Assembly: GCF_016031615.1 (NCBI RefSeq)
Contig: NZ_JACYXC010000001.1
Coordinates: forward strand, 6,448,001 to 6,512,000
Length of the DNA: 64,000 nt
Direction: 5' to 3'
Source: Streptomyces pactum
GTDB lineage: Bacteria > Actinomycetota > Actinomycetes > Streptomycetales > Streptomycetaceae
Part shown: one piece after another, positions 39,622 through 49,712 of the stretch
How the letters are laid out: each line of letters starts with the position of its first letter
How positions within the stretch are numbered: the first letter of the stretch is position 1
Notes under the pieces: model-generated
Databases searched by the model: none
What the model was told of the DNA's origin: nothing
The model's input: the letters and a program-made list of their open reading frames with translations, nothing else
Position numbers and translations under genes: made by a program

Positions 39622-39704
39622 GGGAGGGGACGCCGCCGGGCACCGGCCGGCCCGCCACGCCACCGGGCGCGGCCGCCGGCCGGCCCGCCGCGGCGTCCCC
39701 TCCC
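39622..39704 (+). repeat. Long-range inverted repeat between carB and pyrD
   Basis: GGGAGGGGACGCCGC at 39622-39636 is perfectly complementary to 39690-39704. The 53 bp between them contain further self-complementary GGCCGG-rich DNA. It starts 8 bp after carB and ends 40 bp before pyrD, so it could be a partial terminator or an mRNA-stabilising structure within the pyr cluster. Confidence 0.6.
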
Positions 39705-39744
39705 GTGTGCGACCTCCGTCCCCCGCGCGCAGAAAGCCCCCGCC

Positions 39745-40850
<1,106 letters not shown>

Positions 40851-40854
<4 letters not shown>

Positions 40855-41711
40855 CCACCCCCCACCCCGCGACCGAGCCCTTCGGGGTCCGCCTGCGCCG
40901 GGCCATGGACACCCGCGGCCCGCTGTGCGTCGGCATCGACCCGCACGCCTCGCTGCTCACCGACTGGGGTCTCACCGACGACATCGCCGGCCTGGAGCGC
41001 TTCACCCGCACGGTGGTGGAGGCGCTCGCCGAGCGGGTCGCCGTGCTCAAGCCCCAGTCGGCGTTCTTCGAGCGCTTCGGCTCCCGCGGCGTGGCGGTGC
41101 TGGAGCGGGCGGTCGCCGAGGCCCGCGCGGCCGGCGCGCTGGTGCTGATGGACGCCAAGCGCGGCGACATCGGCTCCACCATGGCCGCCTACGCCGCCAC
41201 CTACCTGGACCCGGCCTCGCCGCTGTTCTCCGACGCCGTCACGGTCAGCCCCTACCTCGGCTTCGGCTCGCTGCGCCCGGCGCTGGACCTGGCCCGGGAG
41301 CACGGCTCGGGGGTCTTCGTCCTCGCCCTCACCTCCAACCCGGAGGGCGCCGAGGTGCAGCACGCCGTCCGGCCCGGCGGGGCCACGGTCGCCGCGACCG
41401 TCCTGGACCACCTGCGGGCGGAGAACGCCGGGGCGGCCGGCGAGGGGACGCTCGGCTCCTTCGGCGCGGTGGTCGGCGCCACCCTGGGCGAGCTGTCCTC
41501 CTACGACCTGTCCATCGGCGGCCCGCTGCTCGCCCCCGGCATCGGGGCCCAGGGCGCGACCCCCGCGGACCTGCCGGGCGTCTTCGGCGCCGCGGTCCGC
41601 GACGTGCTGCCCAGCGTCAGCCGGGGGGTGCTGCGGCACGGTCCCGGCCCGGCCGGACTGGTGTCCGCCGCGGAACGTTTCGCCGAGGAAGTGCGCGCCG
41701 TAGCCGGATAA
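40851..41711 (+). CDS. pyrF: Orotidine 5'-phosphate decarboxylase
   Basis: The 286-residue long-type OMP decarboxylase (subfamily 2) makes UMP. The catalytic cluster is MDAKRGDIGSTMAAYA (about residues 100-115), with KPQSAFFERFG and LAPGIGAQGATPADL for phosphate binding. It is the last gene of the pyr cluster and is followed by a strong terminator. Confidence 0.95.
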
Positions 41712-41729
41712 GCCGGTCATTTTGCCCCT

Positions 41730-41765
41730 AAAAGTCCTGGTCGATCGAGTCTGACCAGGACTTTT
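41730..41765 (+). terminator. Rho-independent terminator of the pyr operon
   Basis: A perfect 13-bp stem, AAAAGTCCTGGTC at 41730-41742 with GACCAGGACTTTT at 41753-41765, has a 10-nt loop and ends in a T run; it is one of few T-tailed terminators in the window. Confidence 0.9.
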
Positions 41766-41777
41766 CCTCTGTTCTCG

Positions 41778-41806
41778 CTGACTGGAGCGGCCTCGACCGC
41801 TAGTCT
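41778..41806 (+). promoter_or_regulatory. Predicted promoter for sIHF
   Basis: CTGACT (41778-41783) and TAGTCT (41801-41806) are separated by 17 bp, a good match to Streptomyces sigma-HrdB promoters. The expected transcript would start near 41813 and have a leader of about 100 nt before the GTG at 41916. Confidence 0.55.
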
Positions 41807-41915
41807 CCGTGACGAGCGGCCGCACCAGCGCGTTGCTCGTTGCTCCGCAGGTGAGGGGCGACTAGGTTCCTCACCGGTCCGTATCCGACAGTTCGACATC
41901 CGAGGTGACGTAGGC

Positions 41916-42239
41916 GTGGCTCTTCCGCCCCTTACCCCTGAACAGCGCGCAGCCGCGCTCGAAAAGGCCGCCGCGGCTCGCCGGGAGCGCGCCGAGGTCA
42001 AGAATCGACTCAAGCACTCCGGCGCCTCCCTGCACGAGGTCATCAAGCAGGGACAGGAGAACGATGTCATCGGCAAGATGAAGGTGAGCGCCCTGCTCGA
42101 ATCCCTCCCGGGCGTGGGCAAGGTGCGCGCCAAGCAGATCATGGAGCGGCTCGGGATCTCCGAGAGCCGCCGGGTGCGCGGTCTGGGCTCCAACCAGATC
42201 GCGTCGCTGGAGCGGGAGTTCGGCGGCGGCGCCGCCTGA
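41916..42239 (+). CDS. ihf: Streptomyces integration host factor (sIHF/mIHF)
   Basis: This 107-residue nucleoid-associated protein of actinobacteria is unrelated to E. coli IHF. It has a long N-terminal helix (TPEQRAAALEKAAAARRERAEVKNRL) and a helix-two-turns-helix DNA-binding part (VSALLESLPGVGKVRAKQIMERLGI). It affects DNA topology, replication and development in Streptomyces. The start is GTG; gmk follows 38 bp on. Confidence 0.93.
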   Translation: MALPPLTPEQRAAALEKAAAARRERAEVKNRLKHSGASLHEVIKQGQENDVIGKMKVSALLESLPGVGKVRAKQIMERLGISESRRVRGLGSNQIASLEREFGGGAA

Positions 42240-42277
42240 CGTTTCCAGGCACTCTCCGGAACCTGGATAATCGCTGC

Positions 42278-42895
42278 ATGAGTAATACGGTCTCCCCGGG
42301 AACGGTCAGCCCTCTCGCCCGGCGGGAGGAGTCCCCGGTCCCTGTGGCCAGACGTCCGCGGCTGACCGTGCTCTCGGGCCCCTCCGGGGTCGGCAAGAGC
42401 ACGGTCGTCGCGCATCTGCGCAAGGCGCACCCCGAGGTCTGGCTCTCGGTCTCGGCCACCACCCGCAAGCCGCGTCCCGGCGAGCGGGAGGGCGTCCAGT
42501 ACTTCTTCGTCTCCGACGACGAGTTCGACAAGCTGATCGCCAACGGTGAGCTGCTGGAGTGGGCCGAGTTCGCGGGGAACCGGTACGGCACCCCGCGCAG
42601 GGCGGTCGAGGACCGCCTGGAAGCGGGTGAGCCGGTGCTGCTGGAGATCGACCTGCAGGGCGCCCGGCTGGTCCGCGAGTCCATGCCGGACGCCCAGCTG
42701 GTCTTCCTGGCCCCGCCGAGCTGGGAGGAGCTGGTCCGCCGGCTCACCGGCCGGGGCACCGAGTCCCCGGAGGTCATCGAGCGCCGGCTGGCGGCGGCCA
42801 GGGTCGAACTGGCCGCCGAGAAGGAGTTCGACACCACCCTGGTCAACACCTCGGTCGAGGACGTCGCCCGCGAGCTGCTAGCCTTGCTGTGCTGA
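42278..42895 (+). CDS. gmk: Guanylate kinase
   Basis: The 205-residue enzyme phosphorylates GMP to GDP. It has the P-loop LSGPSGVGKSTVV (about residues 32-44), SVSATTRKPRPGEREGVQYFFV (GMP binding) and the LEIDLQGA region. The N-terminus is extended by about 25 residues relative to E. coli. It precedes rpoZ, the common gmk-rpoZ-coaBC order. (p)ppGpp is known to inhibit some Gmk enzymes, relevant to relA in the same window. Confidence 0.95.
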   Translation: MSNTVSPGTVSPLARREESPVPVARRPRLTVLSGPSGVGKSTVVAHLRKAHPEVWLSVSATTRKPRPGEREGVQYFFVSDDEFDKLIANGELLEWAEFAGNRYGTPRRAVEDRLEAGEPVLLEIDLQGARLVRESMPDAQLVFLAPPSWEELVRRLTGRGTESPEVIERRLAAARVELAAEKEFDTTLVNTSVEDVARELLALLC

Positions 42896-42957
42896 GCTGG
42901 GGCAATCCCGGCCACAGCCCGCTCGGAAAATTCTTTTCACCCATCGGAAGGCAGAGA

Positions 42958-43230
42958 GTGTCCTCTTCCATCACCGCGCCCGAGGGCATCATCAACCCGC
43001 CGATCGACGAGCTGCTCGAAGCCACGGACTCGAAGTACAGCCTCGTGATCTACGCCGCCAAGCGGGCGCGCCAGATCAACGCGTACTACTCGCAGCTCGG
43101 CGAGGGCCTGCTGGAGTACGTCGGTCCGCTCGTCGACACGCACGTCCACGAGAAGCCGCTCTCCATCGCGCTGCGCGAGATCAACGCGGGTCTGCTGACC
43201 TCCGAGGCCGTCGAGAGCCCGGCCCAGTAG
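42958..43230 (+). CDS. rpoZ: RNA polymerase omega subunit
   Basis: The 90-residue omega has the conserved helix PIDELLEATDSKYSLVIYAAKRARQINAYY. It supports RNA polymerase assembly. GTG 42958 with GGAAGG upstream gives the usual length; an in-frame start at 42889 would overlap gmk and is unlikely. A large terminator follows. Confidence 0.95.
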   Translation: MSSSITAPEGIINPPIDELLEATDSKYSLVIYAAKRARQINAYYSQLGEGLLEYVGPLVDTHVHEKPLSIALREINAGLLTSEAVESPAQ

Positions 43231-43262
43231 CCACCGCGGACGCCAAGCGTCACGAGTTCTTC

Positions 43263-43325
43263 CACCACGGGCCCGGCAGGGGGCACCCCGGCATCGCGCC
43301 GGGGATCGCTGCCGGGCCCGTGGTG
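43263..43325 (+). terminator. Nested hairpin terminator after rpoZ
   Basis: The 17-bp perfect outer arms (CACCACGGGCCCGGCAG at 43263-43279, complement at 43309-43325) enclose an inner perfect hairpin (CCCCGGC/GCCGGGG, 43286-43304). It lies 32 bp after the rpoZ stop. Confidence 0.75.
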
Positions 43326-43342
43326 TGTCAGGTGTTGTGCCA

Positions 43343-43382
43343 GTGAACCGGGTGCCCGGCACCCGGTTCACACGATCGTGTG
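43343..43382. promoter_or_regulatory. Two consecutive palindromes upstream of coaBC
   Basis: GTGAACCGGGTGCC-C-GGCACCCGGTTCAC (43343-43371) is a perfect 14-bp inverted repeat with a 1-bp centre. CACACGATCGTGTG (43369-43382) is a perfect 14-bp palindrome that shares its last 3 bases with it. They end 17 bp before the coaBC ATG. They look more like operators for dimeric repressors than like a terminator, since there is no usable loop. Confidence 0.6.
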
Positions 43383-43399
43383 GGAGAGCGAGCCGAGCC

Positions 43400-44608
43400 A
43401 TGGACAAGCCGAGGGTCGTCCTGGGGGTGAGCGGCGGGATCGCCGCGTACAAGGCGTGCGAGCTGCTGCGCCGACTCACCGAGTCCGGCCACGACGTCCG
43501 GGTGGTGCCCACCGCGTCGGCGCTGCACTTCGTGGGCGAGGCGACCTGGGCGGCGCTCTCCGGCAACCCGGCGGACACCGAGGTGTGGGAGGACGTGCAC
43601 CAGGTGCCGCACGTGCGGATCGGCCAGTCGGCGGACCTGGTGGTGGTCGCCCCGGCCACCGCCGACCTGCTGGCCAAGGCCGCCCACGGGCTCGCCGACG
43701 ACCTGCTCACCAACACCCTGCTCACCGCCCGCTGCCCGGTGGTGTTCGCCCCCGCCATGCACACCGAGATGTGGGAGCACCCCGCGACCCGGGAGAACGT
43801 CGCCACCCTCCGCCGCCGCGGCGCGGTCGTCCTGGAACCCGCGGTCGGCCGGCTCACCGGGGTGGACACCGGCAAGGGGCGGCTGCCAAATCCGGCCGAG
43901 ATCTTCGAGGTGTGCCGCCGGGTGCTGGCCCGGGGCGCCGCGGCCACCACCGCCGACCTCGCCGGCCGTCATGTGGTGGTCAGCGCCGGCGGGACCCGCG
44001 AGCCGCTGGACCCCGTCCGCTATCTGGGCAACCGTTCCTCCGGCAAGCAGGGGTACGCGCTGGCCCGCGCCGCCGTGGCCCGGGGCGCCCGGGTGACCCT
44101 GATCTCGGCCAACAGCGACCTGCCCGACCCGGCCGGCGCCGACGTGGTGCGGGTCGGTACCGCGGTGCAGCTGCGCGAGGCGGTGCTGAAGGCCGCCGCG
44201 GACGCCGACGCCGTGGTGATGGCCGCCGCGGTGGCCGACTTCCGCCCCGCCGTCTACGCCCCCGGCAAGATCAAGAAGCGGGACGGGCAGGAGCCCGAGC
44301 CGATCGCGCTGGTTCGCAATCCGGACATCCTCGCCGAGATCTCGGCCGAGCGCGCCCGCCCCGGCCAGGTGGTCGTCGGGTTCGCCGCCGAGACCGATGA
44401 CGTACTGGCCAACGGGCGGGCCAAGCTCGCCCGCAAGGGCTGCGACCTGCTGGTCGTCAACGAGGTGGGGGAGCGCAAGACGTTCGGCTCGGAGGAGAAC
44501 GAGGCCGTGGTGCTCGCCGCGGACGGCGCCGAGACCCCCGTCCCGTACGGCCCCAAGGAGGCGCTGGCGGAGACCGTCTGGGACCTGGTGGTACCGCGGC
44601 TCGGCTGA
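43400..44608 (+). CDS. coaBC: Bifunctional phosphopantothenoylcysteine decarboxylase / synthetase
   Basis: This 402-residue two-domain enzyme of CoA synthesis has an N-terminal FMN-dependent CoaC domain (VLGVSGGIAAYKACELLRRL, PAMHTEMWEHPATREN) and, from about residue 190, a CoaB domain (VVVSAGGTREPLDPVRYLGNRSSGKQG, KIKKRDG). ATG 43400 was chosen over upstream in-frame codons lying within the palindromes. Confidence 0.95.
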   Translation: MDKPRVVLGVSGGIAAYKACELLRRLTESGHDVRVVPTASALHFVGEATWAALSGNPADTEVWEDVHQVPHVRIGQSADLVVVAPATADLLAKAAHGLADDLLTNTLLTARCPVVFAPAMHTEMWEHPATRENVATLRRRGAVVLEPAVGRLTGVDTGKGRLPNPAEIFEVCRRVLARGAAATTADLAGRHVVVSAGGTREPLDPVRYLGNRSSGKQGYALARAAVARGARVTLISANSDLPDPAGADVVRVGTAVQLREAVLKAAADADAVVMAAAVADFRPAVYAPGKIKKRDGQEPEPIALVRNPDILAEISAERARPGQVVVGFAAETDDVLANGRAKLARKGCDLLVVNEVGERKTFGSEENEAVVLAADGAETPVPYGPKEALAETVWDLVVPRLG

Positions 44609-44901
44609 GATCCGGCCGGTCCTGCAGTCCGGCACCTGGCGGTTTGTAGTCCCGTACATGTCAGAGTCTCCCCGTTTCCGACCACGGGGGGCCTCCGGTC
44701 CGGTACCGTCCTGTGCCAGGTGCCGGGGCTGATCCCACCGCCAGGTGGGTATGGTCATGGTCACGGCACGCCCGTTCTGCGAGACAGGATGCCCGACCGG
44801 CGGAAACGCCGGATAAACTGGCCCAGGAATCGAGCCGGGCGCAGCTCCCGGCAGGTTCCGCCAATGATCAGCCAGCAGCCGCTGCAACCCCAGGGAGCGA
44901 T
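44609..44901 (+). other. metK leader region
   Basis: These 293 bp have no gene. They contain CCGGCG-GAAA-CGCCGG (44797-44812), a perfect tetraloop hairpin, and GCCGGG/CCCGGC near 44836-44856, so the metK leader is likely structured. I could not match it by eye to a SAM riboswitch class. Confidence 0.45.
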
Positions 44902-46110
44902 GTGTCCCGCCGCCTGTTCACCTCGGAGTCCGTGACCGAAGGTCACCCCGACAAGATCGCTGACCAGATCAGCGACACCATTCTCGACGCGCTCCTGGCC
45001 GAGGACCCCTCCTCGCGCGTCGCCGTCGAGACGCTGATCACCACCGGATTGGTGCACGTGGCCGGGGAGGTCACGACCAAGGCGTACGCTCCGATCGCCA
45101 CGCTGGTGCGCAACAAGATCCTGGAGATCGGCTACGACTCCTCGAAGAAGGGCTTCGACGGGGCCTCCTGCGGTGTCTCGGTCTCCATCGGCGCGCAGTC
45201 CCCGGACATCGCCCAGGGCGTCGACACGGCCTACGAGACCCGCGTCGAGGGCGACGAGGACGAGCTCGACCGGCAGGGCGCGGGTGACCAGGGCCTGATG
45301 TTCGGGTACGCCTGTGACGAGACGCCCGAGCTGATGCCGCTCCCGATCAACCTGGCGCACCGGCTCTCCCGCCGCCTGTCCGAGGTGCGCAAGAACGGGA
45401 CCATCCCCTACCTGCGCCCGGACGGCAAGACCCAGGTCACCATCGAGTACGACGGCAACAAGGCGGTCCGGCTGGACACCGTCGTCGTCTCCTCGCAGCA
45501 CGCCTCCGACATCGACCTGGAGTCGCTGCTGGCGCCCGACATCCGCGAGTTCGTGGTCGAGCACGTGCTCAAGGAGCTGGTGGACGACGGCATCAAGCTG
45601 GACACCGAGGGTTACCGGCTGCTGGTGAACCCCACCGGCCGCTTCGAGATCGGCGGCCCCATGGGCGACGCCGGCCTCACCGGCCGCAAGATCATCATCG
45701 ACACCTACGGCGGCATGTCCCGCCACGGCGGCGGCGCCTTCTCCGGCAAGGACCCGTCCAAGGTGGACCGCTCGGCCGCCTACGCGATGCGCTGGGTCGC
45801 CAAGAACGTCGTCGCGGCCGGCCTCGCCTCCCGCTGCGAGGTGCAGGTGGCCTACGCGATCGGCAAGGCCGAGCCGGTGGGCCTGTTCGTGGAGACTTTC
45901 GGCACCGCCACGGTCGACGCCGAGAAGATCGAGCAGGCCATCACCGAGGTCTTCGACCTGCGCCCGGCCGCGATCATCCGCGACCTGGACCTGCTCCGCC
46001 CCATCTACGCGCAGACCGCCGCCTACGGCCACTTCGGCCGTGAGCTGCCGGACTTCACCTGGGAGCGCACCGACCGGGTGGAGGCGCTGCGCGCGGCTGC
46101 CGGCCTGTAG
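44902..46110 (+). CDS. metK: S-adenosylmethionine synthetase
   Basis: The 402-residue MetK makes SAM from methionine and ATP. It has MSRRLFTSESVTEGHPDKIADQ at the start (His in GHPDK), GAGDQGLMFGYA, and GGGAFSGKDPSKVDRSAAYA. GTG 44902 follows AGGGAG (44892-44897) and matches the family N-terminus; longer in-frame sequence is unlike any MetK. SAM supply affects antibiotic production in Streptomyces. Confidence 0.96.
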   Translation: MSRRLFTSESVTEGHPDKIADQISDTILDALLAEDPSSRVAVETLITTGLVHVAGEVTTKAYAPIATLVRNKILEIGYDSSKKGFDGASCGVSVSIGAQSPDIAQGVDTAYETRVEGDEDELDRQGAGDQGLMFGYACDETPELMPLPINLAHRLSRRLSEVRKNGTIPYLRPDGKTQVTIEYDGNKAVRLDTVVVSSQHASDIDLESLLAPDIREFVVEHVLKELVDDGIKLDTEGYRLLVNPTGRFEIGGPMGDAGLTGRKIIIDTYGGMSRHGGGAFSGKDPSKVDRSAAYAMRWVAKNVVAAGLASRCEVQVAYAIGKAEPVGLFVETFGTATVDAEKIEQAITEVFDLRPAAIIRDLDLLRPIYAQTAAYGHFGRELPDFTWERTDRVEALRAAAGL

Positions 46111-46335
46111 GCACCGGCACCCACCCGCACCGGCCCCGGGCCGGCACGCGATCACCGGCCGTGGCCGGCGGGCCCTGGAGGTCCGCCGGCCACGGCCGTC
46201 TCCGGCTGCCGCCGGGCCGGTGGAAGGCCGGTCCGCCCGGGGCCGCTGCCCGGCGGTGCGGCCGCCCGGTCCGGTGCCCGGCGGTCCGGTGCCCGCCCGG
46301 GGCGGCTGTCGGTGGCCTCTGGTAGGACTGAAGCT

Positions 46336-48463
46336 GTGAGCAGCGAGAACGAGCAGCACGCCGACCCGGACCGGTCGCGGTCCGACGTGGAGCAGCTCGC
46401 GATCGAGATCCGGGAGACGGTGCGCCGCGCCAAGCCCCCGAAGGCCAGACCCCGGACCTGGCGCGGCGCACCGCTCGCCGCGTCCCTGCCGGTGGCCCGG
46501 GTGCTGGTGGACAAGGGCCCGGTCCACCTCGACCAGCTCTGGGACTACGCCGTCCCGGCCGAGCTGGACGACCGAGCGCGCCCCGGGGTGCGGGTGCGGG
46601 TCCGCTTCGGCGCCGGCGCCGGACAGGTGCGCGCCGGGCGCCGGGAGGGCGGCGGCCTGCTCGACGGCTACATCGTCGAACGCGTCGCGACCTCCGACTA
46701 CCGGGGGCCGCTCGCCGCCATCGCCCAGGTCCTCTCGCCCGAGCCGGTGCTCACCCCCGGACTGCTGGGCCTGTGCCGGGCGGTCGCCGACCGGTACGCC
46801 GGATCGCTCGCCGACGTGCTCCAGCTCGCCGTCCCGCCGCGCAACGCCGGCGCCGAGGCCGAGCCGTCACCCCCGCCGCTGCCCCCGCCGCGCGGTGTGG
46901 ACGGCGCTGCCCGGTCCGCACTGGCCGCACGAACTGGCCACCGCGATGGCCGCCACCCTCGCCTCCGGCCGCGGCGCGCTGGCCGTCCTGCCCGACGGAC
47001 GGTCCGCCGCCCGGGTGGACGCCGCGCTCACCGACCTGCTCGGCCCGGGCCGGCACACCCTGCTGGCGGCGGAGGCCGGGCCCCGGGAGCGGTACCGGCG
47101 GTGGCTCTCGGTCAGCCGGGGCTCGGTGCGCGCCGTGGTGGGCACCCGGGCCGCGATGTTCGCCCCGGTCCGCGACCTGGGCCTGGTGGCGATCTGGGAC
47201 GACGGCGACAGCAGCCACAGCGACACCAACGCCCCCCAGCCGCACGCCCGCGACGTCCTGCTGCTCCGGGCGGTCCAGGAGCGGGCCGGGTTCCTCGCCG
47301 GTGACCTCAGCCGCACCGTGGAGGCCGCGCAGCTGCTGCGAAACGGCTGGGCGCTGCCCCTGGAGGCCCCCCGCGACCAGGTACGCGCCGCCGCGCCCCG
47401 GATCCGTACGGTGACCGACTCCGACCAGGCGCGCGACCCGGCCGCCCGCGCGGCCCGGCTGCCGTCCGTCGCCTGGCAGACGCTGCGCGAGGGCCTGGGC
47501 CGCGGTCCGGTCCTGGTCCAGGTGCCCCGGCGCGGGTACGTACCCCGGCTCGCCTGCGAGCGCTGCCGGGAACCGGCCCGCTGCTCCCGCTGCGCCGGGC
47601 CGCTGCAGGCACCCGACGCCGACTCGCTGGCCTGCGCCTGGTGCGGCCGGGCCGAGGAGCGGTGGCACTGCACCGAGTGCGGCGGTGACCGGCTGCGGGC
47701 CAGCGTGGTGGGCGCCCGGCGCACCGCGGAGGAACTGGGCCGTGCCTTCCCCGGCGTACCGGTGCGCACCTCCGGCCGGGACCACGTGCTGGACACCGTC
47801 CCGGCCGAGCCGGCGCTGGTGGTCTCCACCCCCGGCGCGGAACCGCTCGCCGACGGCGGGTACGCGGCCGCGGTGCTCCTCGACGGCTGGGCGCTGCTCG
47901 GCCGGCCGGACCTGCGGGCCGGCGAGGAGGCGCTGCGGCGCTGGCTGGACGCGGCGTCGCTGGTGCGCGGCCAGGGTGACGGCGGCACCGTGGTCGTCGT
48001 CGCCGAACCCACCCTCCGGCCGGTGCAGGCCCTGGTGCGCTGGGACCCGGGCGGGCACGCCGCCCGCGAGCTGGCCGAACGCGCCCAGCTGGGCTTCCCG
48101 CCGGTCTCCCGGATGGCGTCGGTGACCGGACCGGCGAAGGACGTCCGAAGCCTGCTGACGACGGTGGAGCTGCCGCCGGGGACGGAGGTCCTGGGCCCCG
48201 TCCCGGTGCCGGCCCAGGAGGCGGGCCGGGGCCGCCGGCCGGGGCCCCCGCCGGCCGCGGGCGCCCCGGCCCGGGCCGCCCGGCGGACCCCGGCGGCCGC
48301 ACCGGCCACGGGAGCCGAGCCCTGGGAGCGGGCGCTGCTGCGGGTGCGGCCCGGCGGCGGCGCCGCGCTGGCGGCGGCGCTGAAGAGCGCTCAGGCGGCC
48401 CGGCTGGTCAAGCGGGAGGGCACGCCGGTACGGGTCCGGATCGACCCGCCCGACATCGGCTGA
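46336..48463 (+). pseudogene. priA: Actinobacterial PriA-like primosomal protein, frameshifted
   Basis: The N-terminal part (46336 to about 46885) has the 3'-DNA-binding domain (PVARVLVDKGPVHLDQLWDYAVPAEL) and ends in a proline-rich run. The rest (AVWTALPGPHWPHELATAMAA onward) continues in the next frame to 48463. It contains paired-cysteine zinc motifs (CERCREPARCSRCAGP, CAWCGR, CTECGG) and the helicase-like C-terminus. Family members have about 25 extra residues between the Pro-rich run and AVWTALPGP, so a deletion or collapse rather than a single-base indel is likely. The canonical Walker A GxGKT is missing, as is usual for actinobacterial PriA. Confidence 0.8.
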
Positions 48464-48946
48464 CCGGCGGCGGGCCGCGCTCGCGCGGTGCGCCGCCGCA
48501 CGGTGGGGTTCTCCCCGTGGCGGTGCGGCGGTGCCCGTCGCCCGGGGCGGTCGCGGGCCCGGCCGCCGACGGGAGACCGCGGACGGCGCCGGGCGGCCGG
48601 CGGGAGACGAGGTCCGGGTGTGCCTGGGGGCGGCCGGGCGGCGGCGCGCGGCGGGCCGGGGGCCGGGGGAGCCGCCTCGCTGGGCGGCCGGCGCGGGGTC
48701 CACGGCCGGTGCGGTACGGCCCGGCCGGCCGTGTCCGCCCGGCTGCCGGTCCGCGGGCCGGCCGGCGGTGGGCGGGCCGCTCGTACCTAGACGCGCAGGA
48801 GGCGGCCGTGCAGGCCGGGACCGTCCGGACGGCGGTGCCCACGCGGCCGGGGTACGTGGGCAGGAGGCGGCCCGGACCGGGTGGCCGACCCACCGGGCCC
48901 CGGCCGGCACCGGGCGCGTGGTGGTGCGGTGCCGGGCCCGCCGGGT
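48464..48946 (+). other. Non-coding interval after priA
   Basis: These 483 bp of extreme GC content lie between the priA stop and the convergent HTH gene. Apart from the hairpin at 48493-48531, no gene, promoter or repeat is convincing. Open frames here are compositionally random (Arg/Gly/Pro). Confidence 0.5.
48493..48531 (+). terminator. Hairpin terminator after priA
   Basis: CCGCCGCAC at 48493-48501 pairs with GTGCGGCGG at 48523-48531; the interior also pairs (GGGG-TTCT-CCCC). It lies 30 bp after the priA stop. Confidence 0.65.
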
Positions 48947-49486
48947 TCAGCCGTTGCGGGGGCCGGGGAGGGCGCCGTGGCGGGCCTCCTCGCGCAGCGC
49001 CGTGGAACCACCCTGCCCGGGCACCGTCGGCACCGTCCGGGCGGCGGGCACCGTCGGCACCACCGGCAACGCGGCGGTCGCGGTGCCCGACCGTCCGGCG
49101 GCCGGCTCGGCGGGCACCTCCCCGGTGCTCGGCGGGGTGGCCCGGCGGGCGCCGTACCGGCGGTGCACCGCCTGCTTGGTGACGCCCAGCGCCGAACCCA
49201 CCGCGTCCCAGGAGAAGCCGAGCGAACGGTCGAAGTCGACCGCGGCCGTCACCAGCGTCTCGACGCTGTCCCGCAGCTCCTGAGCGAGCCGCACGGTCGG
49301 CGCGGGGGCCCGCCCGTAGACGACGAAGCCCGTGGAGGGGCCGGTGCGGCGCGGGCGGTAGACGTTGCCGAGCTGGGCGGTGAGCGTTCGGAGCGCGTCC
49401 ACCTGCCGTCGGACCCGCTCGATGTCCCGGACCAGGAGGTGCAGGCTGGCCCGTGCCTGGGCGTCGTGAGTTGCGTGGTCGGCCAT
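48947..49486 (-). CDS. Small putative HTH regulator
   Basis: This 179-residue protein has an N-terminal helical region (DAQARASLHLLVRDIERVRRQVDALRTLTAQLG), a helix-turn-helix-like segment SWDAVGSALGVTKQAVHRRYG at about residues 90-110, and a low-complexity Pro/Ala/Val tail. This is a known type of small DNA-binding protein in Streptomyces; targets are unknown. ATG 49486 is preceded by GAGAGG on this strand. It is divergent from fmt. Confidence 0.78.
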   Translation of the reverse strand: MADHATHDAQARASLHLLVRDIERVRRQVDALRTLTAQLGNVYRPRRTGPSTGFVVYGRAPAPTVRLAQELRDSVETLVTAAVDFDRSLGFSWDAVGSALGVTKQAVHRRYGARRATPPSTGEVPAEPAAGRSGTATAALPVVPTVPAARTVPTVPGQGGSTALREEARHGALPGPRNG

Positions 49487-49712
49487 GAACAAGCCTCTCG
49501 AACCGGCGTTGCAAGGGACGGGAAAGCGATCGGGCCGCTGCAGCGGCCCGCGTTGGTCAATCTCGTTTGACCAACGCGGTAGCGGTCCTCTTGGTCACGG
49601 TGCGGGGGCGTGCGCCCAGCAGCTCGTACGCCCCCCGGAAACCGGGCGCCGGGCCGGACGCCCCCTAGACTGATGCGTCGTCCCGCTGCGCGTGAGAGGT
49701 AGTACGCCACCC

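Noticed and set aside
43343..43382. Palindromes as a second rpoZ terminator
   Set aside because: A 1-bp centre leaves no loop and a strong terminator already lies at 43263-43325.
44609..44901. SAM riboswitch before metK
   Set aside because: The sequence elements of SAM-I or SAM-IV could not be found by eye; kept only as a structured leader.
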